Positions 1 to 8,547 are shown, counted from the first letter of the stretch. The stretch is DNA of 47,801 bases from a bacterium (GCA_027064085.1 JAMOQH010000075.1:1-47801); one strand, 5' to 3'. The notes: generated from the letters alone by a model not told the origin. Numbers and translations are program-made.

Positions 1-600
1 AATGACACATGTGATGACTGTATAAATGGACATTATGATGTGAATAATGACGGACTTGATACAGATAATGATGGTTTATGTAATATAGGTGATGAAGATG
101 ATGACAATGATGGAGTAAATGATAATAATAATGACGGAACTCCATTAGATAACTGCCCACTTGTTGTAAATGAAGACCAAATTGATACAGATAATGATGG
201 CGTAGGTAATGCCTGTGAAGATGATAAAGATGGAGATACAGTAAAAGATGCAGATGATAATTGTCCTCTTGTTGTAAATGAAGACCAATTAGATACAGAT
301 AATGATGAAATGGGTGATGCCTGTGATAAAGATGATGATAACGATACAGTAAATGACAATTCTGATAATTGTCCTCTTGTTGCAAATGAAAATCAATTAG
401 ATACTGATAACGATGGAATTGGTGATGCCTGCGATAATAAAGATGATAGTATCACAAACCCTGACGATATGAAGTATAAAGGTAGTTCAATGATTGGATG
501 TACTTATGGCAATAATACATCTAGTGGAGCTTATTTATTAATAATGTTTATGTTGATTATTTTAACTTTGAAAAAGTTAAAAAAACTAAATAAAAACTAA
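1..600 (+). CDS. Thrombospondin type-3 repeat surface protein with C-terminal membrane anchor (5' end outside window)
   Basis: The frame is open from base 1, so the gene begins before the window; a GTG at 40 is internal. The visible part encodes about 199 residues. It opens with a Cys-containing stretch (NDTCDDCINGHYDV) and continues with at least four thrombospondin type-3 repeats of the form DTDNDGxGxACD and DNCPLVxNExQ, whose acidic side chains bind calcium. After an acidic/Ser linker comes MIGCTYG, a hydrophobic segment (AYLLIMFMLIILTL) and a Lys-rich tail (KKLKKLNKN). This Cys-hydrophobic-basic ending resembles MYXO-CTERM-type surface sorting signals, and the subtilisin at 1587-3605 ends in the same way. 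It is probably a calcium-stabilised stalk or adhesin on the cell surface; the function of the missing N-terminal part is unknown. Confidence 0.85.
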   Translation, partial: NDTCDDCINGHYDVNNDGLDTDNDGLCNIGDEDDDNDGVNDNNNDGTPLDNCPLVVNEDQIDTDNDGVGNACEDDKDGDTVKDADDNCPLVVNEDQLDTDNDEMGDACDKDDDNDTVNDNSDNCPLVANENQLDTDNDGIGDACDNKDDSITNPDDMKYKGSSMIGCTYGNNTSSGAYLLIMFMLIILTLKKLKKLNKN

Positions 601-618
601 ATAAAAACTAAATAAAAA
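586..618. repeat. 11-bp tandem repeat (CTAAATAAAAA) x3 across a stop codon
   Basis: Three exact copies of CTAAATAAAAA lie end to end, at 586-596, 597-607 and 608-618. The TAA stop codon of the upstream gene (598-600) lies in the second copy. Because 11 is not a multiple of three, a change in copy number would move the end of the basic tail or the stop by slippage. Confidence 0.8.
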
Positions 619-628
619 CTCCTACCTA

Positions 629-657
629 TTGTATTCTTAATATTTTAATGCTATAAA
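629..657 (+). promoter_or_regulatory. Promoter of the RNase P RNA gene
   Basis: TTGTAT (629-634) and TATAAA (652-657) are separated by 17 bp. Transcription would start at about 663-664, exactly at the first base of the RNase P RNA P1 helix. The positional agreement supports the call. Confidence 0.65.
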
Positions 658-663
658 ACAATA

Positions 664-953
664 AGATGGTTATCTGGCAGTTGCTTTTAATATATTTAAA
701 AGAGGAAAGTCCGGGCACCAATGAGATGCTTTCTAACAGAAAGTCTTGGTAACAAGAAGGAAAGTGCCACAGAAATTAAACAACACCAAAAGGTGTTAAG
801 GTGAAACAGTAGGGTAAGAACCTACTTTGTAAATAGTGATATTTATATTTGGTAAACCCCATCAGGTGCAAGAGTTGTCGCTTGAGCTATTTAGCAATAT
901 CTAGCCTAGATGAATAACTGCTAATACAAAACTCGGCTTATAGATAACCATCT
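664..953 (+). ncRNA. rnpB: RNase P RNA (bacterial type A)
   Basis: This is the catalytic RNA of ribonuclease P, which removes 5' leaders from precursor tRNAs. The P1 helix is closed by AGATGGTTATCT (664-675) and its exact complement AGATAACCATCT (942-953). Conserved elements appear in order: GAGGAAAGTCCGGGC near 702-716, GGAAAGTGCCACAGAAA near 759-775, GGTAAACCCC near 851-860, and AGATGAATAACTGC followed by AAAACTCGGCTTATAG at the 3' side. The 290-nt length is short for type A, so some peripheral helices are reduced. A run of T residues (955-960) right after P1 acts as terminator. Its 3' end abuts the convergent gene ending at 952. Confidence 0.95.
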
Positions 954-1590
954 ATTTTTTGTTTTTCCACTCTATTTTTAGTAATTCCTTATATACTTTT
1001 AAAAATTCTCTTTGATTATGTTTAGCTTTTTTTAAAACATCAGATAAACCACTTATTTTAAATAATTTTTTTATATCATTTTCCTTTTTAATGTTTATAA
1101 GTTTAAAAAAAAGAATAAAACTTGAAAAAAAGTTATCTATCCATAACTCCGTTTTTAAGTCTTCTTTTTTAGGATTAAAAACTCTCCATTTTATAGGGGC
1201 CTTGTCATTTAACTTTTCTGATATTAAATCTTTTAACAAATAAAAATAATTATAATCATTTTCAAACTGATTTATTATACAACCTGCAACAAATTCATGA
1301 CAATTATTCTCTAATAAATGATACTCAAGCTTTTTACCCACTTCTTTTAAAGATCTTAAAGCAATTTCTTTATTTTGTAGTGGAAAACCAAAACCATCTG
1401 TAGCAATAAAAATCTTCTCCCCTACTCTTTGCTTTGAACTATTTAATAAAGTCCAAGAATCAACGATTCTGACCTCGCCACTTCCATGTAGTTCAACGAA
1501 TCGGTTATTTCCCAAATATATCGCAGAATGTTCTGCAAATTCCATACCACCTATCCCTAGATTAATATATACAATTGCCCCAATTATCAT
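952..1590 (-). CDS. LRAT-like (permuted NlpC/P60 papain-fold) protein
   Basis: The 212-residue protein has the signature of the circularly permuted papain fold of LRAT/HRASLS enzymes. It has an N-terminal His in EHSAIYLG (H21), a second His in FVELHG (H35), and the nucleophile in NNCHEFVAGC (C97). Known members transfer acyl groups or cleave thioester, amide or peptide bonds. The domain fills residues 1-110; the remaining half is Lys-rich and predicted helical with no recognised domain. There is no signal peptide. Its ATG overlaps the TGA of the subtilisin gene (ATGA), so the two are translationally coupled. A role alongside a secreted protease is unclear; it could modify lipids, proteins or cell wall. 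Confidence 0.7.
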   Translation of the reverse strand: MIIGAIVYINLGIGGMEFAEHSAIYLGNNRFVELHGSGEVRIVDSWTLLNSSKQRVGEKIFIATDGFGFPLQNKEIALRSLKEVGKKLEYHLLENNCHEFVAGCIINQFENDYNYFYLLKDLISEKLNDKAPIKWRVFNPKKEDLKTELWIDNFFSSFILFFKLINIKKENDIKKLFKISGLSDVLKKAKHNQREFLKVYKELLKIEWKNKK

Positions 1591-3605
1591 ATCTTAATCC
1601 TATTTTTTATGATAAAAAAAATAAATATAAATATTACGAAATAAAATAAATTTTCAAATTTTCCTTCTCCATAACTACATCCATTATTTTTACTATTTTG
1701 ATAGCTAACAACACAATGTACATTATCACTAACAACATAACCGGAATCACAAAAACATCTAGGAGCCGTATTTATAACTTTACATATACCATGCTCAGAA
1801 CAAGTTATATTGTCACATGGAGTTTTTTGAATAACTTTTGTACATTCTAGATTATCATTACCAATATAGCCCAAATCACAATTACAAGCTTTTGCTCCTT
1901 CTATTTCTATACAATTACCATGATTAGAACATGCAATATTCTCACATAAATTAACATTTGAGTTAAGATATTCTAAAGCATTCTGAGCATTTACTTTTCC
2001 ATATCCCAAATAATTACTATGTCCCTCTTCATTATATCCAGTTCCAATTTTATCACTAGTTGACTTTAAAATATCATAAACTTGATTTTTTGTTAACTTA
2101 TCATTTTTAGATAAAATTAAAGCTATTATACCACTGACAAGAGGAGCCGCAGCCGAAGTTCCACCAAAATATTTAGTATATTTACCTTCATTATCAACAT
2201 CTAAACCTAAATATTCTCTTCCTGAATCTGTTTTTTGATATGCTTTACCATTATCATTATACCCTAGGCTTCCTGTAATATCAGTAGTCCAAATAGCATC
2301 TTTATCACTTCCTAAAAAACCAGTACTTGATGGAGCTATAAAATCTAACTTATTACCATAGTTACTATAATATGCCCTATTTCCATGATAATCAGTTGCT
2401 CCAACAGTAATAATACCATCTAAACCCTCTAGTGAAGTATCTAAAAACTCTCTATTTTCATTTCCTGAGGCAAAGATAACGATACCACCTCTTCCATCTC
2501 TGCCATTTTTTAGAATATTTTTAATACTATCCACTAACATTGGATAAAGATTATTAACATTTACACTAGTATCAAAACCCCATGAATTATTAAAAATATC
2601 AGCACCTTGACTTAAACTCCAATCAAAAGCTTCAACTATCATACTTTCAAGATTATAGCCACTACTTGGCATAACCTTAGAAATTATTAATGAACAATTC
2701 ATGCAAACACCAGTAACTCCGATATTATTATTTCCTTTAGCTGCAATAAGGCCTGCACATGAAGTACCATGTTCTCCCGAATCATAAAATCCTTCACCAG
2801 TAAAATCTTTACTAATAATAATATTCAAATCTTCATGATTTAAATCAGCCCCATCATCTAGTACAGCTATTTTTATATCAGAACTTCCCTTTGTTATATC
2901 CCAAGCCCCCTCAGAACTAATTCCAATATATGAGTTCTCATGATGCCATTGTTCATTATAATAAGTATCATTAGGAATAAATTTTCTTTTAAATAAAGTA
3001 TAAAAATCTGGATAAGCATAATGAAATAAGCCAGTTTCATATAACTTAGTAGAAAGTTTAATTATATTTTCTGAACTTTGTAAACTATAAATATTTTTAT
3101 TAAAATTATAATTTTTTACTATCTTAAGTTTAAAAAGAGAGAGTATCCTATCTTTTTTTACATCATCAATATTTTCTTTAAATTTAATATTAATTTTATC
3201 ACTAATAATAATTGGCCATGATTTATCATCAAAAACATAGGAATCTAATAAGTAATAGTTTTCATTTAAAAATCCTATATCTTCTTTTGTTAGTTTATTT
3301 TTAAATTTGACAACAAAAGAATTTTTATTAAATTGCTTTATTTCTAATATTTTAGGTAAATATTTAATTGAAGATAACTCCTTTTTTAACTCAAGAATAC
3401 TAATGGAGTTGTTTAATTTTAAAGAAATAAAAAAATCACTATGCTTTAAATTAGTAACTTCACCATTAATTTTAATATCACTAGAAATTATAGTAATACT
3501 AAAAAACACTAAAAAATACACAAATTTATACAAAAGACCTCTCACTAAAACAATTAATTTTACTCTATTATAAATAAAAATCAACAAAATAAAGAATTTT
3601 CTCAT
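1587..3605 (-). CDS. Subtilisin-family (S8) serine protease with two EGF-like domains and C-terminal anchor
   Basis: This is a secreted, probably cell-surface endopeptidase of 672 residues. A hydrophobic export signal lies within residues 1-45, then a propeptide-like region to about 205. The S8 catalytic domain has the triad D250 (IAVLDDGADLNHEDL), H279 (GEHGTSCAG) and S484 (GGTSAAAPLVSG), with oxyanion N382 (SGNEN). Two six-Cys EGF-like modules follow at about 554-588 and 597-631. The protein ends with NGCSYG (641-646), a hydrophobic stretch and a basic tail (KNRIKI), matching the anchor of the calcium-repeat protein at 1-600. The start is uncertain: the ATG at 3605 has only AAGGA about 25 bases upstream, and a GTG at about residue 21 would give a cleaner signal peptide. 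It is co-transcribed with the downstream LRAT-like gene. Confidence 0.92.
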   Translation of the reverse strand: MRKFFILLIFIYNRVKLIVLVRGLLYKFVYFLVFFSITIISSDIKINGEVTNLKHSDFFISLKLNNSISILELKKELSSIKYLPKILEIKQFNKNSFVVKFKNKLTKEDIGFLNENYYLLDSYVFDDKSWPIIISDKINIKFKENIDDVKKDRILSLFKLKIVKNYNFNKNIYSLQSSENIIKLSTKLYETGLFHYAYPDFYTLFKRKFIPNDTYYNEQWHHENSYIGISSEGAWDITKGSSDIKIAVLDDGADLNHEDLNIIISKDFTGEGFYDSGEHGTSCAGLIAAKGNNNIGVTGVCMNCSLIISKVMPSSGYNLESMIVEAFDWSLSQGADIFNNSWGFDTSVNVNNLYPMLVDSIKNILKNGRDGRGGIVIFASGNENREFLDTSLEGLDGIITVGATDYHGNRAYYSNYGNKLDFIAPSSTGFLGSDKDAIWTTDITGSLGYNDNGKAYQKTDSGREYLGLDVDNEGKYTKYFGGTSAAAPLVSGIIALILSKNDKLTKNQVYDILKSTSDKIGTGYNEEGHSNYLGYGKVNAQNALEYLNSNVNLCENIACSNHGNCIEIEGAKACNCDLGYIGNDNLECTKVIQKTPCDNITCSEHGICKVINTAPRCFCDSGYVVSDNVHCVVSYQNSKNNGCSYGEGKFENLFYFVIFIFIFFIIKNRIKI

Positions 3606-3704
3606 AAAATAATAAATTTTAATAAAAATATTCCTTCATAATATCAATTATGTAATCATAAAAGTAAAAGTAATAAATAAAATTTTATTTATTGGAAAAA
3701 ACAC

Positions 3705-3734
3705 TTGACAAATTTCAGATTATAGACCTATAAT
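3705..3734 (+). promoter_or_regulatory. Sigma-70 promoter of the zapA-6S-rny-ymdB operon
   Basis: A consensus TTGACA (3705-3710) and a consensus TATAAT (3729-3734) are 18 bp apart. They lie about 20 bp ahead of the GAGGGG ribosome binding site and TTG start of zapA. This is one of the strongest promoters in the window, as expected for the source of 6S RNA. Confidence 0.85.
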
Positions 3735-3759
3735 AGTAATAGTATTTGAGGGGTAAGAC

Positions 3760-4074
3760 TTGGCTAAAAGTGAGCATAATTTCATAACAATTGCAAATAA
3801 AGACTTTAAAGTTGCAACAATAAGCGATGAAATTAGAAAAGCTGAAGCATTTGTTAGTAAAAAATATGATGAACTACACAAAGCATTCCCTAAAAGATTT
3901 AAGAAGAGTAAAAAAAAACGGGCCAAAGGTGAAAGCATAGAACAAGAAGTTTTACAGCTTTTAGTTGCGATCACCATTGATTATATTGAAGAGAAAGAAA
4001 AAGTAGAGGATTTAAAAAAAGAAATGAGTATTAAAATAGATTCGTTAATTAATAGAGTGGAGTTATTGTTATAA
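3760..4074 (+). CDS. zapA: ZapA-like cell division protein
   Basis: The 104-residue protein has the ZapA layout. It opens with a small beta-rich N-terminal domain (FITIANKDFKVATISDEIRKAEAFV), continues with a helical core (EVLQLLVAITIDYIEEKEKVEDL) and ends in a coiled coil. ZapA binds and bundles FtsZ filaments at midcell. A KRFKKSKKKRAKG insert between head and helix is unusually basic. The start is a TTG seven to nine bases after GAGGGG; no better ATG exists. Position supports the call, since zapA directly upstream of 6S RNA is a widely conserved arrangement. Sequence similarity alone would be modest. Confidence 0.75.
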   Translation: MAKSEHNFITIANKDFKVATISDEIRKAEAFVSKKYDELHKAFPKRFKKSKKKRAKGESIEQEVLQLLVAITIDYIEEKEKVEDLKKEMSIKIDSLINRVELLL

Positions 4075-4080
4075 TATAAA

Positions 4081-4257
4081 GCCTACGATGTTTGTGATGA
4101 GTTGAGTTGGGTATATTTTTTGAGCTAACAGTTTCGTATAGAGGCCAGAAAGCACTGATGTTGAGCCCGTCCGTTTTAAATGGATAACCTGATTCGGTGT
4201 GGGAGGTTTCACCTTAAACCCATAGTTCAAAAATTCAATTCACACGGCAGAGTGGGC
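4081..4257 (+). ncRNA. ssrS: 6S RNA
   Basis: This GC-richer stretch begins seven bases after zapA and folds into the long hairpin typical of 6S RNA, which binds sigma-70 RNA polymerase by mimicking an open promoter. The ends pair: GCCTAC (4081-4086) with GTGGGC (4252-4257). GTGATGAGTTGAGTT near 4094-4108 pairs with AATTCAATTCACAC near 4233-4246, with one bulge and G-U pairs. Inside, TTTTTTGAGCTA pairs with TAGTTCAAAAA, leaving a central bubble and an apical arm. The 177-nt length fits the family. A T-rich tract (4259-4270) follows. No separate promoter is obvious, so it is probably processed from the zapA transcript. The identification rests on fold and position rather than a database match. 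Confidence 0.85.
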
Positions 4258-4293
4258 ATTTTTTATTTTTTCATTATTATATAAAGGAGTTTT

Positions 4294-5970
4294 ATGACTA
4301 TCGGAATAATAGCGGCGGTTGCTGGGATTGTATTAGGATTAATTATTGGTTATTTATTACAAAAAAACAAAGTAATAGAATCTAATGTTGAATTAAAATC
4401 ATTAAAAGAACAAATTGTAGAAAAAAAGGAGGATTTACACAAAAAAGAAGAAGAATTTAAAGAACAAAAATCTGAATTAGAAAAAAGTTTAAATAAAGAA
4501 ATCGAAAATGCAAAAAAAGAATTTGAACTCAAAGAAAAACAAATAAAACTAGAATTGGAAAAAAATGCTGATAAAAAATATAAAAATAAAAACAAAAAAA
4601 GATATGAAGAACTTAATCAAATAGAAAAAAAATTAAGAGGAAGAGAAGAAAACCTAGATAATAGATTAAAAAATTTAGATAAAAGAGAAGGTAATTTAGA
4701 TAAAAGAGAAAGTAATTTAGATAAAAGAGAAGAAAATTTAAAATCAATAGAAACTGAAATTAATTTTCAAAAAGACAAATATAATAAATTAATAGATGAA
4801 GTTAAAGTTGAAAAAAATAAAATACTATCTGAATTAGAAAAAGTTGCAGGTTTAACTCAACAAGAAGCAAGAGAAAGAATTGATAAATTAATCATAGATG
4901 AAGCTAAAAGAGATGCTGCTAAAAAAGTTCAAAAAATCATATCAGAAACCCAAGAACAAGCAACTGAAAAAGCACAAAAAATTATTTCTATTGCAGTACA
5001 AAGATATGCAGGAGAATATATCACTGAAAAATCTGTTTCAGTTGTTCACTTAAGCCGTGATGACATGAAAGGAAGAATTATTGGACGTGAAGGTAGGAAT
5101 ATTAGAGCATTTGAAGCAGCTACAGGAGTTGATTTAATTATTGATGAAACTCCCGAAGCAGTCATCCTCTCCTCATTTAATCCAATCAGAAGAGAAATTG
5201 CAAAACTTGCACTTGAAAAACTTATTGAAGATGGAAGAATACACCCTGCAAGAATTGAAGAGATAGTAGCTAAAACACAAAAGGAGGTTGAAGCTGGCAT
5301 TATTAAATCAGGTAATGAAGCATTAATGGAATTAAATATTCTTCCTAATATGCATATTGAAATTATAAAATTAATTGGAGCCCTGAAATATAGAACTTCG
5401 TATGGACAAAATCAATTACAACATTCAACAGAAGTTGGTTTTTTGTGTGGTATGATGGCAGAAGAAATGGGCTTAGATCCTAAAATTGCAAGAAGAGCAG
5501 GTTTACTACACGATATAGGTAAAGCGGTTGACCATGAAATAGAAGGTTCACATGCCGTTATTGGTGCCGATTTAGCTAAAAGATATGGTGAAAAACCTGA
5601 AATTGTACATGCAATTAAGGCCCATCATAATGATGTGCCACCAGAAACAGCTTTAGCATTCTTAGTAGATGCTTCAGATGCTTTAAGTGGAGCAAGGCCA
5701 GGAGCAAGAAGAGAAACAATGCAGGCTTTTGTTAAAAGGTTAGAAGACATAGAAAATATTTGTAAATCTTTTAAAGGTGTACAAAAATCATTTGCAATTC
5801 AAGCTGGCAGAGAAGTTAGAGTTATTGTAGAACATGAAGAAGTTAATGATGCTGAAGCAACTGTTTTAAGTAGAGAATTAGCTAAAAAAATTGAGCAAAA
5901 TGTTACTTATCCAGGCCAAATTAAAATTGTAGTAATAAGAGAAAAAAGAGTTGTAACTTATGCCTCATAG
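4294..5970 (+). CDS. rny: Ribonuclease Y
   Basis: This is a membrane-anchored endoribonuclease that initiates mRNA decay, 558 residues and close to the usual 510-520 plus a longer coiled coil. Residues 5-25 form a transmembrane segment (IIAAVAGIVLGLIIGYLL). A highly charged coiled coil runs to about 220, including near-identical heptads (NLDKREx). A KH RNA-binding domain follows (GRIIGREGRNIRAFE, near 258-272). The metal-dependent HD domain has HSTEVG and LLHDIGKAVDHE (near 402-413). An AAAGGAG site precedes the ATG. The 3' end overlaps ymdB by 11 bases, the pairing also seen in Firmicutes. Confidence 0.97.
   Translation: MTIGIIAAVAGIVLGLIIGYLLQKNKVIESNVELKSLKEQIVEKKEDLHKKEEEFKEQKSELEKSLNKEIENAKKEFELKEKQIKLELEKNADKKYKNKNKKRYEELNQIEKKLRGREENLDNRLKNLDKREGNLDKRESNLDKREENLKSIETEINFQKDKYNKLIDEVKVEKNKILSELEKVAGLTQQEARERIDKLIIDEAKRDAAKKVQKIISETQEQATEKAQKIISIAVQRYAGEYITEKSVSVVHLSRDDMKGRIIGREGRNIRAFEAATGVDLIIDETPEAVILSSFNPIRREIAKLALEKLIEDGRIHPARIEEIVAKTQKEVEAGIIKSGNEALMELNILPNMHIEIIKLIGALKYRTSYGQNQLQHSTEVGFLCGMMAEEMGLDPKIARRAGLLHDIGKAVDHEIEGSHAVIGADLAKRYGEKPEIVHAIKAHHNDVPPETALAFLVDASDALSGARPGARRETMQAFVKRLEDIENICKSFKGVQKSFAIQAGREVRVIVEHEEVNDAEATVLSRELAKKIEQNVTYPGQIKIVVIREKRVVTYAS
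4672..4740. repeat. 21-bp tandem repeat inside rny (coiled-coil heptads)
   Basis: Three near-identical 21-bp units beginning AATTTAGATAAAAGAGAA lie at 4672-4692, 4693-4713 and 4714-4734, with a partial fourth. Each encodes one heptad NLDKREx of the RNase Y coiled coil. The low divergence at DNA level points to recent duplication. Confidence 0.85.
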
Positions 5971-6763
5971 TAAAAATAAAATAAAAATACTATTCATTGG
6001 TGATATTTTTAGTAAAAAAGGAATTCTTGCAGTTGAAACAGTTATTCCAAAACTAATAGAAGATGAAGATATTAATTTTGTAGTTTGTAATGGAGAAAAT
6101 GCAGCAGGATACGAAGGAATTACATTAAGATATGCCAAAAGGTTACTAAAAGCTGGTGTTGATGTTATTACTTTAGGTAATCATGCATTTTCTAATAAAG
6201 ATGTAGAAAATATTTTTAAAAAAGAAAATTTTCCATTAATAAGGCCATTCAACTTTAAAAATGTTTCGGGAGAAGGTTATATTAGCATAGAAAAAAACGG
6301 TATTAGATTAAATGTCATAAATGCAATTGGTAGAGTATTTTTAGAAAGATTACCAACATCAGATCCATTTGATAAAATTCTAGACATAATAAATGTTTTT
6401 ACCTCAGGTATAACGGTTGTAGACTTTCATGCAGAAGCTACGGCAGAAAAAATGTCTATGGGGCATTTTTTAGATGGTTATGTATCAACAATGATAGGAA
6501 CACATACCCATGTTCAAACTGCAGATGAAAAGATATTACCCAAAGGAACTGCTTACATTACTGATATAGGAATGACAGGACCTCATGACTCTGTAATTGG
6601 TATTAAAAAATCTATAATAATGGAAAAGATTAAAACCAAAGAAAGAGTTAGATACGAGCCTGCAAAAGCGGGTATCGAATTTCAGGGAGCTATCTCTACT
6701 ATAAATTACGAAACTAAAAAAGCTATAAGTATCAAAAGAGTTAAAGTTAAACTAGATTTATAA
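5960..6763 (+). CDS. ymdB: YmdB-family metallophosphoesterase
   Basis: The 267-residue protein matches the TIGR00282/YmdB family of dinuclear-metal phosphodiesterases; the Bacillus subtilis enzyme hydrolyses 2',3'-cyclic nucleotides. Metal-site motifs are FIGDIF near the N-terminus, CNGENAAGYEG, LGNHAFSN, VDFHAEATAEK and GTHTHVQTAD, all in the family order. The length is typical. The ATG lies inside the end of rny (11-base overlap), so production is coupled to RNase Y; a link to handling cyclic-phosphate products of RNA decay is plausible. The 3' end overlaps the convergent ABC permease gene by six bases. Confidence 0.95.
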   Translation: MPHSKNKIKILFIGDIFSKKGILAVETVIPKLIEDEDINFVVCNGENAAGYEGITLRYAKRLLKAGVDVITLGNHAFSNKDVENIFKKENFPLIRPFNFKNVSGEGYISIEKNGIRLNVINAIGRVFLERLPTSDPFDKILDIINVFTSGITVVDFHAEATAEKMSMGHFLDGYVSTMIGTHTHVQTADEKILPKGTAYITDIGMTGPHDSVIGIKKSIIMEKIKTKERVRYEPAKAGIEFQGAISTINYETKKAISIKRVKVKLDL

Positions 6764-7567
6764 ATCTCTGTTCTTTAAAATTTTATATGTTAAATAAATA
6801 TATAATATGATGTAAAAAATGGATACAAAAAATGGAGTTAAAGTAAAACGATTTAAGTCTTTAAAAAAATGCCTAGAAAAAGGGTTGGATATCAAATTAT
6901 TAATACCATTAATTGGATAAAATGAAGACAGCCACTCAATTTTTAAACCATAAGTAGAAATCGCAACAATAATAGGCTCTATCATAATAATATAAAAAAT
7001 CATTATTGCTATAGAAACGCCTGACTTTTTAATTAAATTAGCTATAAAAAAACTAAACAATAAAAATGTTAATACATATATAAAATAAAAACCTAAATAT
7101 TTAATATTTTCAAAAATTAAACTCAAATCACTAGTTTGAGAGTATAAAAACCCTGTTACTACCCCAATTATTCCCACTAAAAAAGTAACAAACAAGCTTA
7201 AAACAATTATCATATAAATTTTTGATAATAAAAACTCCTTTTTACTTAATCCATCTATAATATTTTGTTTAATTGTTTTATAATTATACTCATTAGTAAT
7301 TGAAATCATTGTTATAAATGCAAGCAAAATTGTACCTAATTTGTAAATATATGTTAAATTATGCCATAAATCTTCAGTATAAAAAAATGAAACATAATTT
7401 ACCAAAGTTCTACCTTCTCTTGTCATTTTATTGCTTCTTATCGTTTCAAAAAATAAATTTACTGATATAGGTACTGAAATTAAAAAAATCATAAATAATA
7501 TCAATAAAATCCAAAAATATTTTGAATTACGAAGTTTATAAAATTCTATATCTAATAATCTAAACAT
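6758..7567 (-). CDS. ABC-2 type transporter permease
   Basis: A 269-residue integral membrane protein with about six hydrophobic segments. It opens with an amphipathic stretch typical of ABC-2 permeases (FRLLDIEFYKLRNSKYFWIL) and contains an extracytoplasmic loop near residues 35-60. Such subunits form the channel of two-component ABC exporters for antibiotics, sodium or lipids. Its ATG overlaps the last bases of the ATPase gene by 8 bp, so the pair forms one transporter. The substrate cannot be read from sequence. The resemblance is to bacitracin- or NatB-like permeases. Confidence 0.85.
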   Translation of the reverse strand: MFRLLDIEFYKLRNSKYFWILLILFMIFLISVPISVNLFFETIRSNKMTREGRTLVNYVSFFYTEDLWHNLTYIYKLGTILLAFITMISITNEYNYKTIKQNIIDGLSKKEFLLSKIYMIIVLSLFVTFLVGIIGVVTGFLYSQTSDLSLIFENIKYLGFYFIYVLTFLLFSFFIANLIKKSGVSIAIMIFYIIMIEPIIVAISTYGLKIEWLSSFYPINGINNLISNPFSRHFFKDLNRFTLTPFFVSIFYIILYIYLTYKILKNRDL

Positions 7568-8459
7568 TTTGCTCCAATATTTCTAAAAATTGAGTTTCAA
7601 GATTTTTTTTCAACACCAAAAAGTGACTTATTATAATTTTATTTTCAAAAAGAAAGTTTGCAACTAAAGTAAAATCAGTATTACCATCAAATTTAACTTC
7701 AAAAAAGTTTTTATTGTGTTTTAAAGATATAAAATAAGGATTAGATTTAATTACTGTTTCTAATTTTATCATATCAGGAGATGCTAATTCTATTACTAAA
7801 CTATTAGTAACATCTTGGTCAACTTTTCCTTTATGAATTAATTTTCCCTCTTTTAAAACAAGGTATTCATTACAAACCTTTTCAACTTCATCTAATAAAT
7901 GACTAGCTAAAATCACAGTTTTACCAGTTGAAGCAATTTTAATAATCAGTTCTCTGATATCTGCTATTCCTTGTGGGTCTAATCCATTTGTAGGCTCATC
8001 TAAAATTAAAACTTCAGGGTCTGACAATAATGCTGAAGCTATAGCTAACCTTTGTTTCATTCCTAAAGAATAAGTTTTAAATTTATCGTCTTTTCTATTG
8101 TATAAATCAACTTCTTTTAAAACTCTTTCAATTTGATTGTCCCCTACCCCTTTAATTTTAGAAATAAGCTTTAAGTTTTTGTAAGCGGTAAAGTTTTCGT
8201 AAAAATGAGGTCCTTCTAAAATTGCACCTATTCGTTTTCTTTGTTTATTACTATTTCCTTCTTCAAACCAAGTAAAACTACCACTTGTTTGATTAATTAC
8301 AGATAAAAGTATGCCTAAAGTTGTTGTTTTACCACTTCCATTTGGCCCAAGTAAACCAAAAGTAGTGCCTTTTCTTATAGTAAAGCTTAAATTATCTATA
8401 GCTCTTATATCTCTATATTGCTTAGTAAGCTTATTGGTTTTTAAAACTATTTCGCTCAT
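7560..8459 (-). CDS. ABC transporter ATP-binding protein (BcrA/NatA type)
   Basis: A 299-residue nucleotide-binding subunit that powers the adjacent ABC-2 permease. It has a Walker A motif GPNGSGKTT (38-46), a signature SLGMKQR (131-137; the first residues differ from LSGGQ, as is common in this exporter class), Walker B LILDEP (151-156), and the switch His in ASHLLDE (H187). The C-terminal 80 residues form the accessory domain common to CcmA/NatA-like exporters. AGGAAT precedes the ATG. The system is self-contained; no regulator is encoded beside it. Confidence 0.95.
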   Translation of the reverse strand: MSEIVLKTNKLTKQYRDIRAIDNLSFTIRKGTTFGLLGPNGSGKTTTLGILLSVINQTSGSFTWFEEGNSNKQRKRIGAILEGPHFYENFTAYKNLKLISKIKGVGDNQIERVLKEVDLYNRKDDKFKTYSLGMKQRLAIASALLSDPEVLILDEPTNGLDPQGIADIRELIIKIASTGKTVILASHLLDEVEKVCNEYLVLKEGKLIHKGKVDQDVTNSLVIELASPDMIKLETVIKSNPYFISLKHNKNFFEVKFDGNTDFTLVANFLFENKIIISHFLVLKKNLETQFLEILEQNV

Positions 8460-8547
8460 ATATTCCTATTAAAAATAAACAGTTATTATCATGATTAACA
8501 TATATTAATATAAAACTTAAGTAAAAATTGAAATCAATTGAAGAAAC

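Noticed and set aside
33-359. Minus-strand Ser-rich frame opposite the calcium repeats
   Set aside because: It mirrors the GAT/AAT-rich repeat codons and has no start signal or family resemblance.
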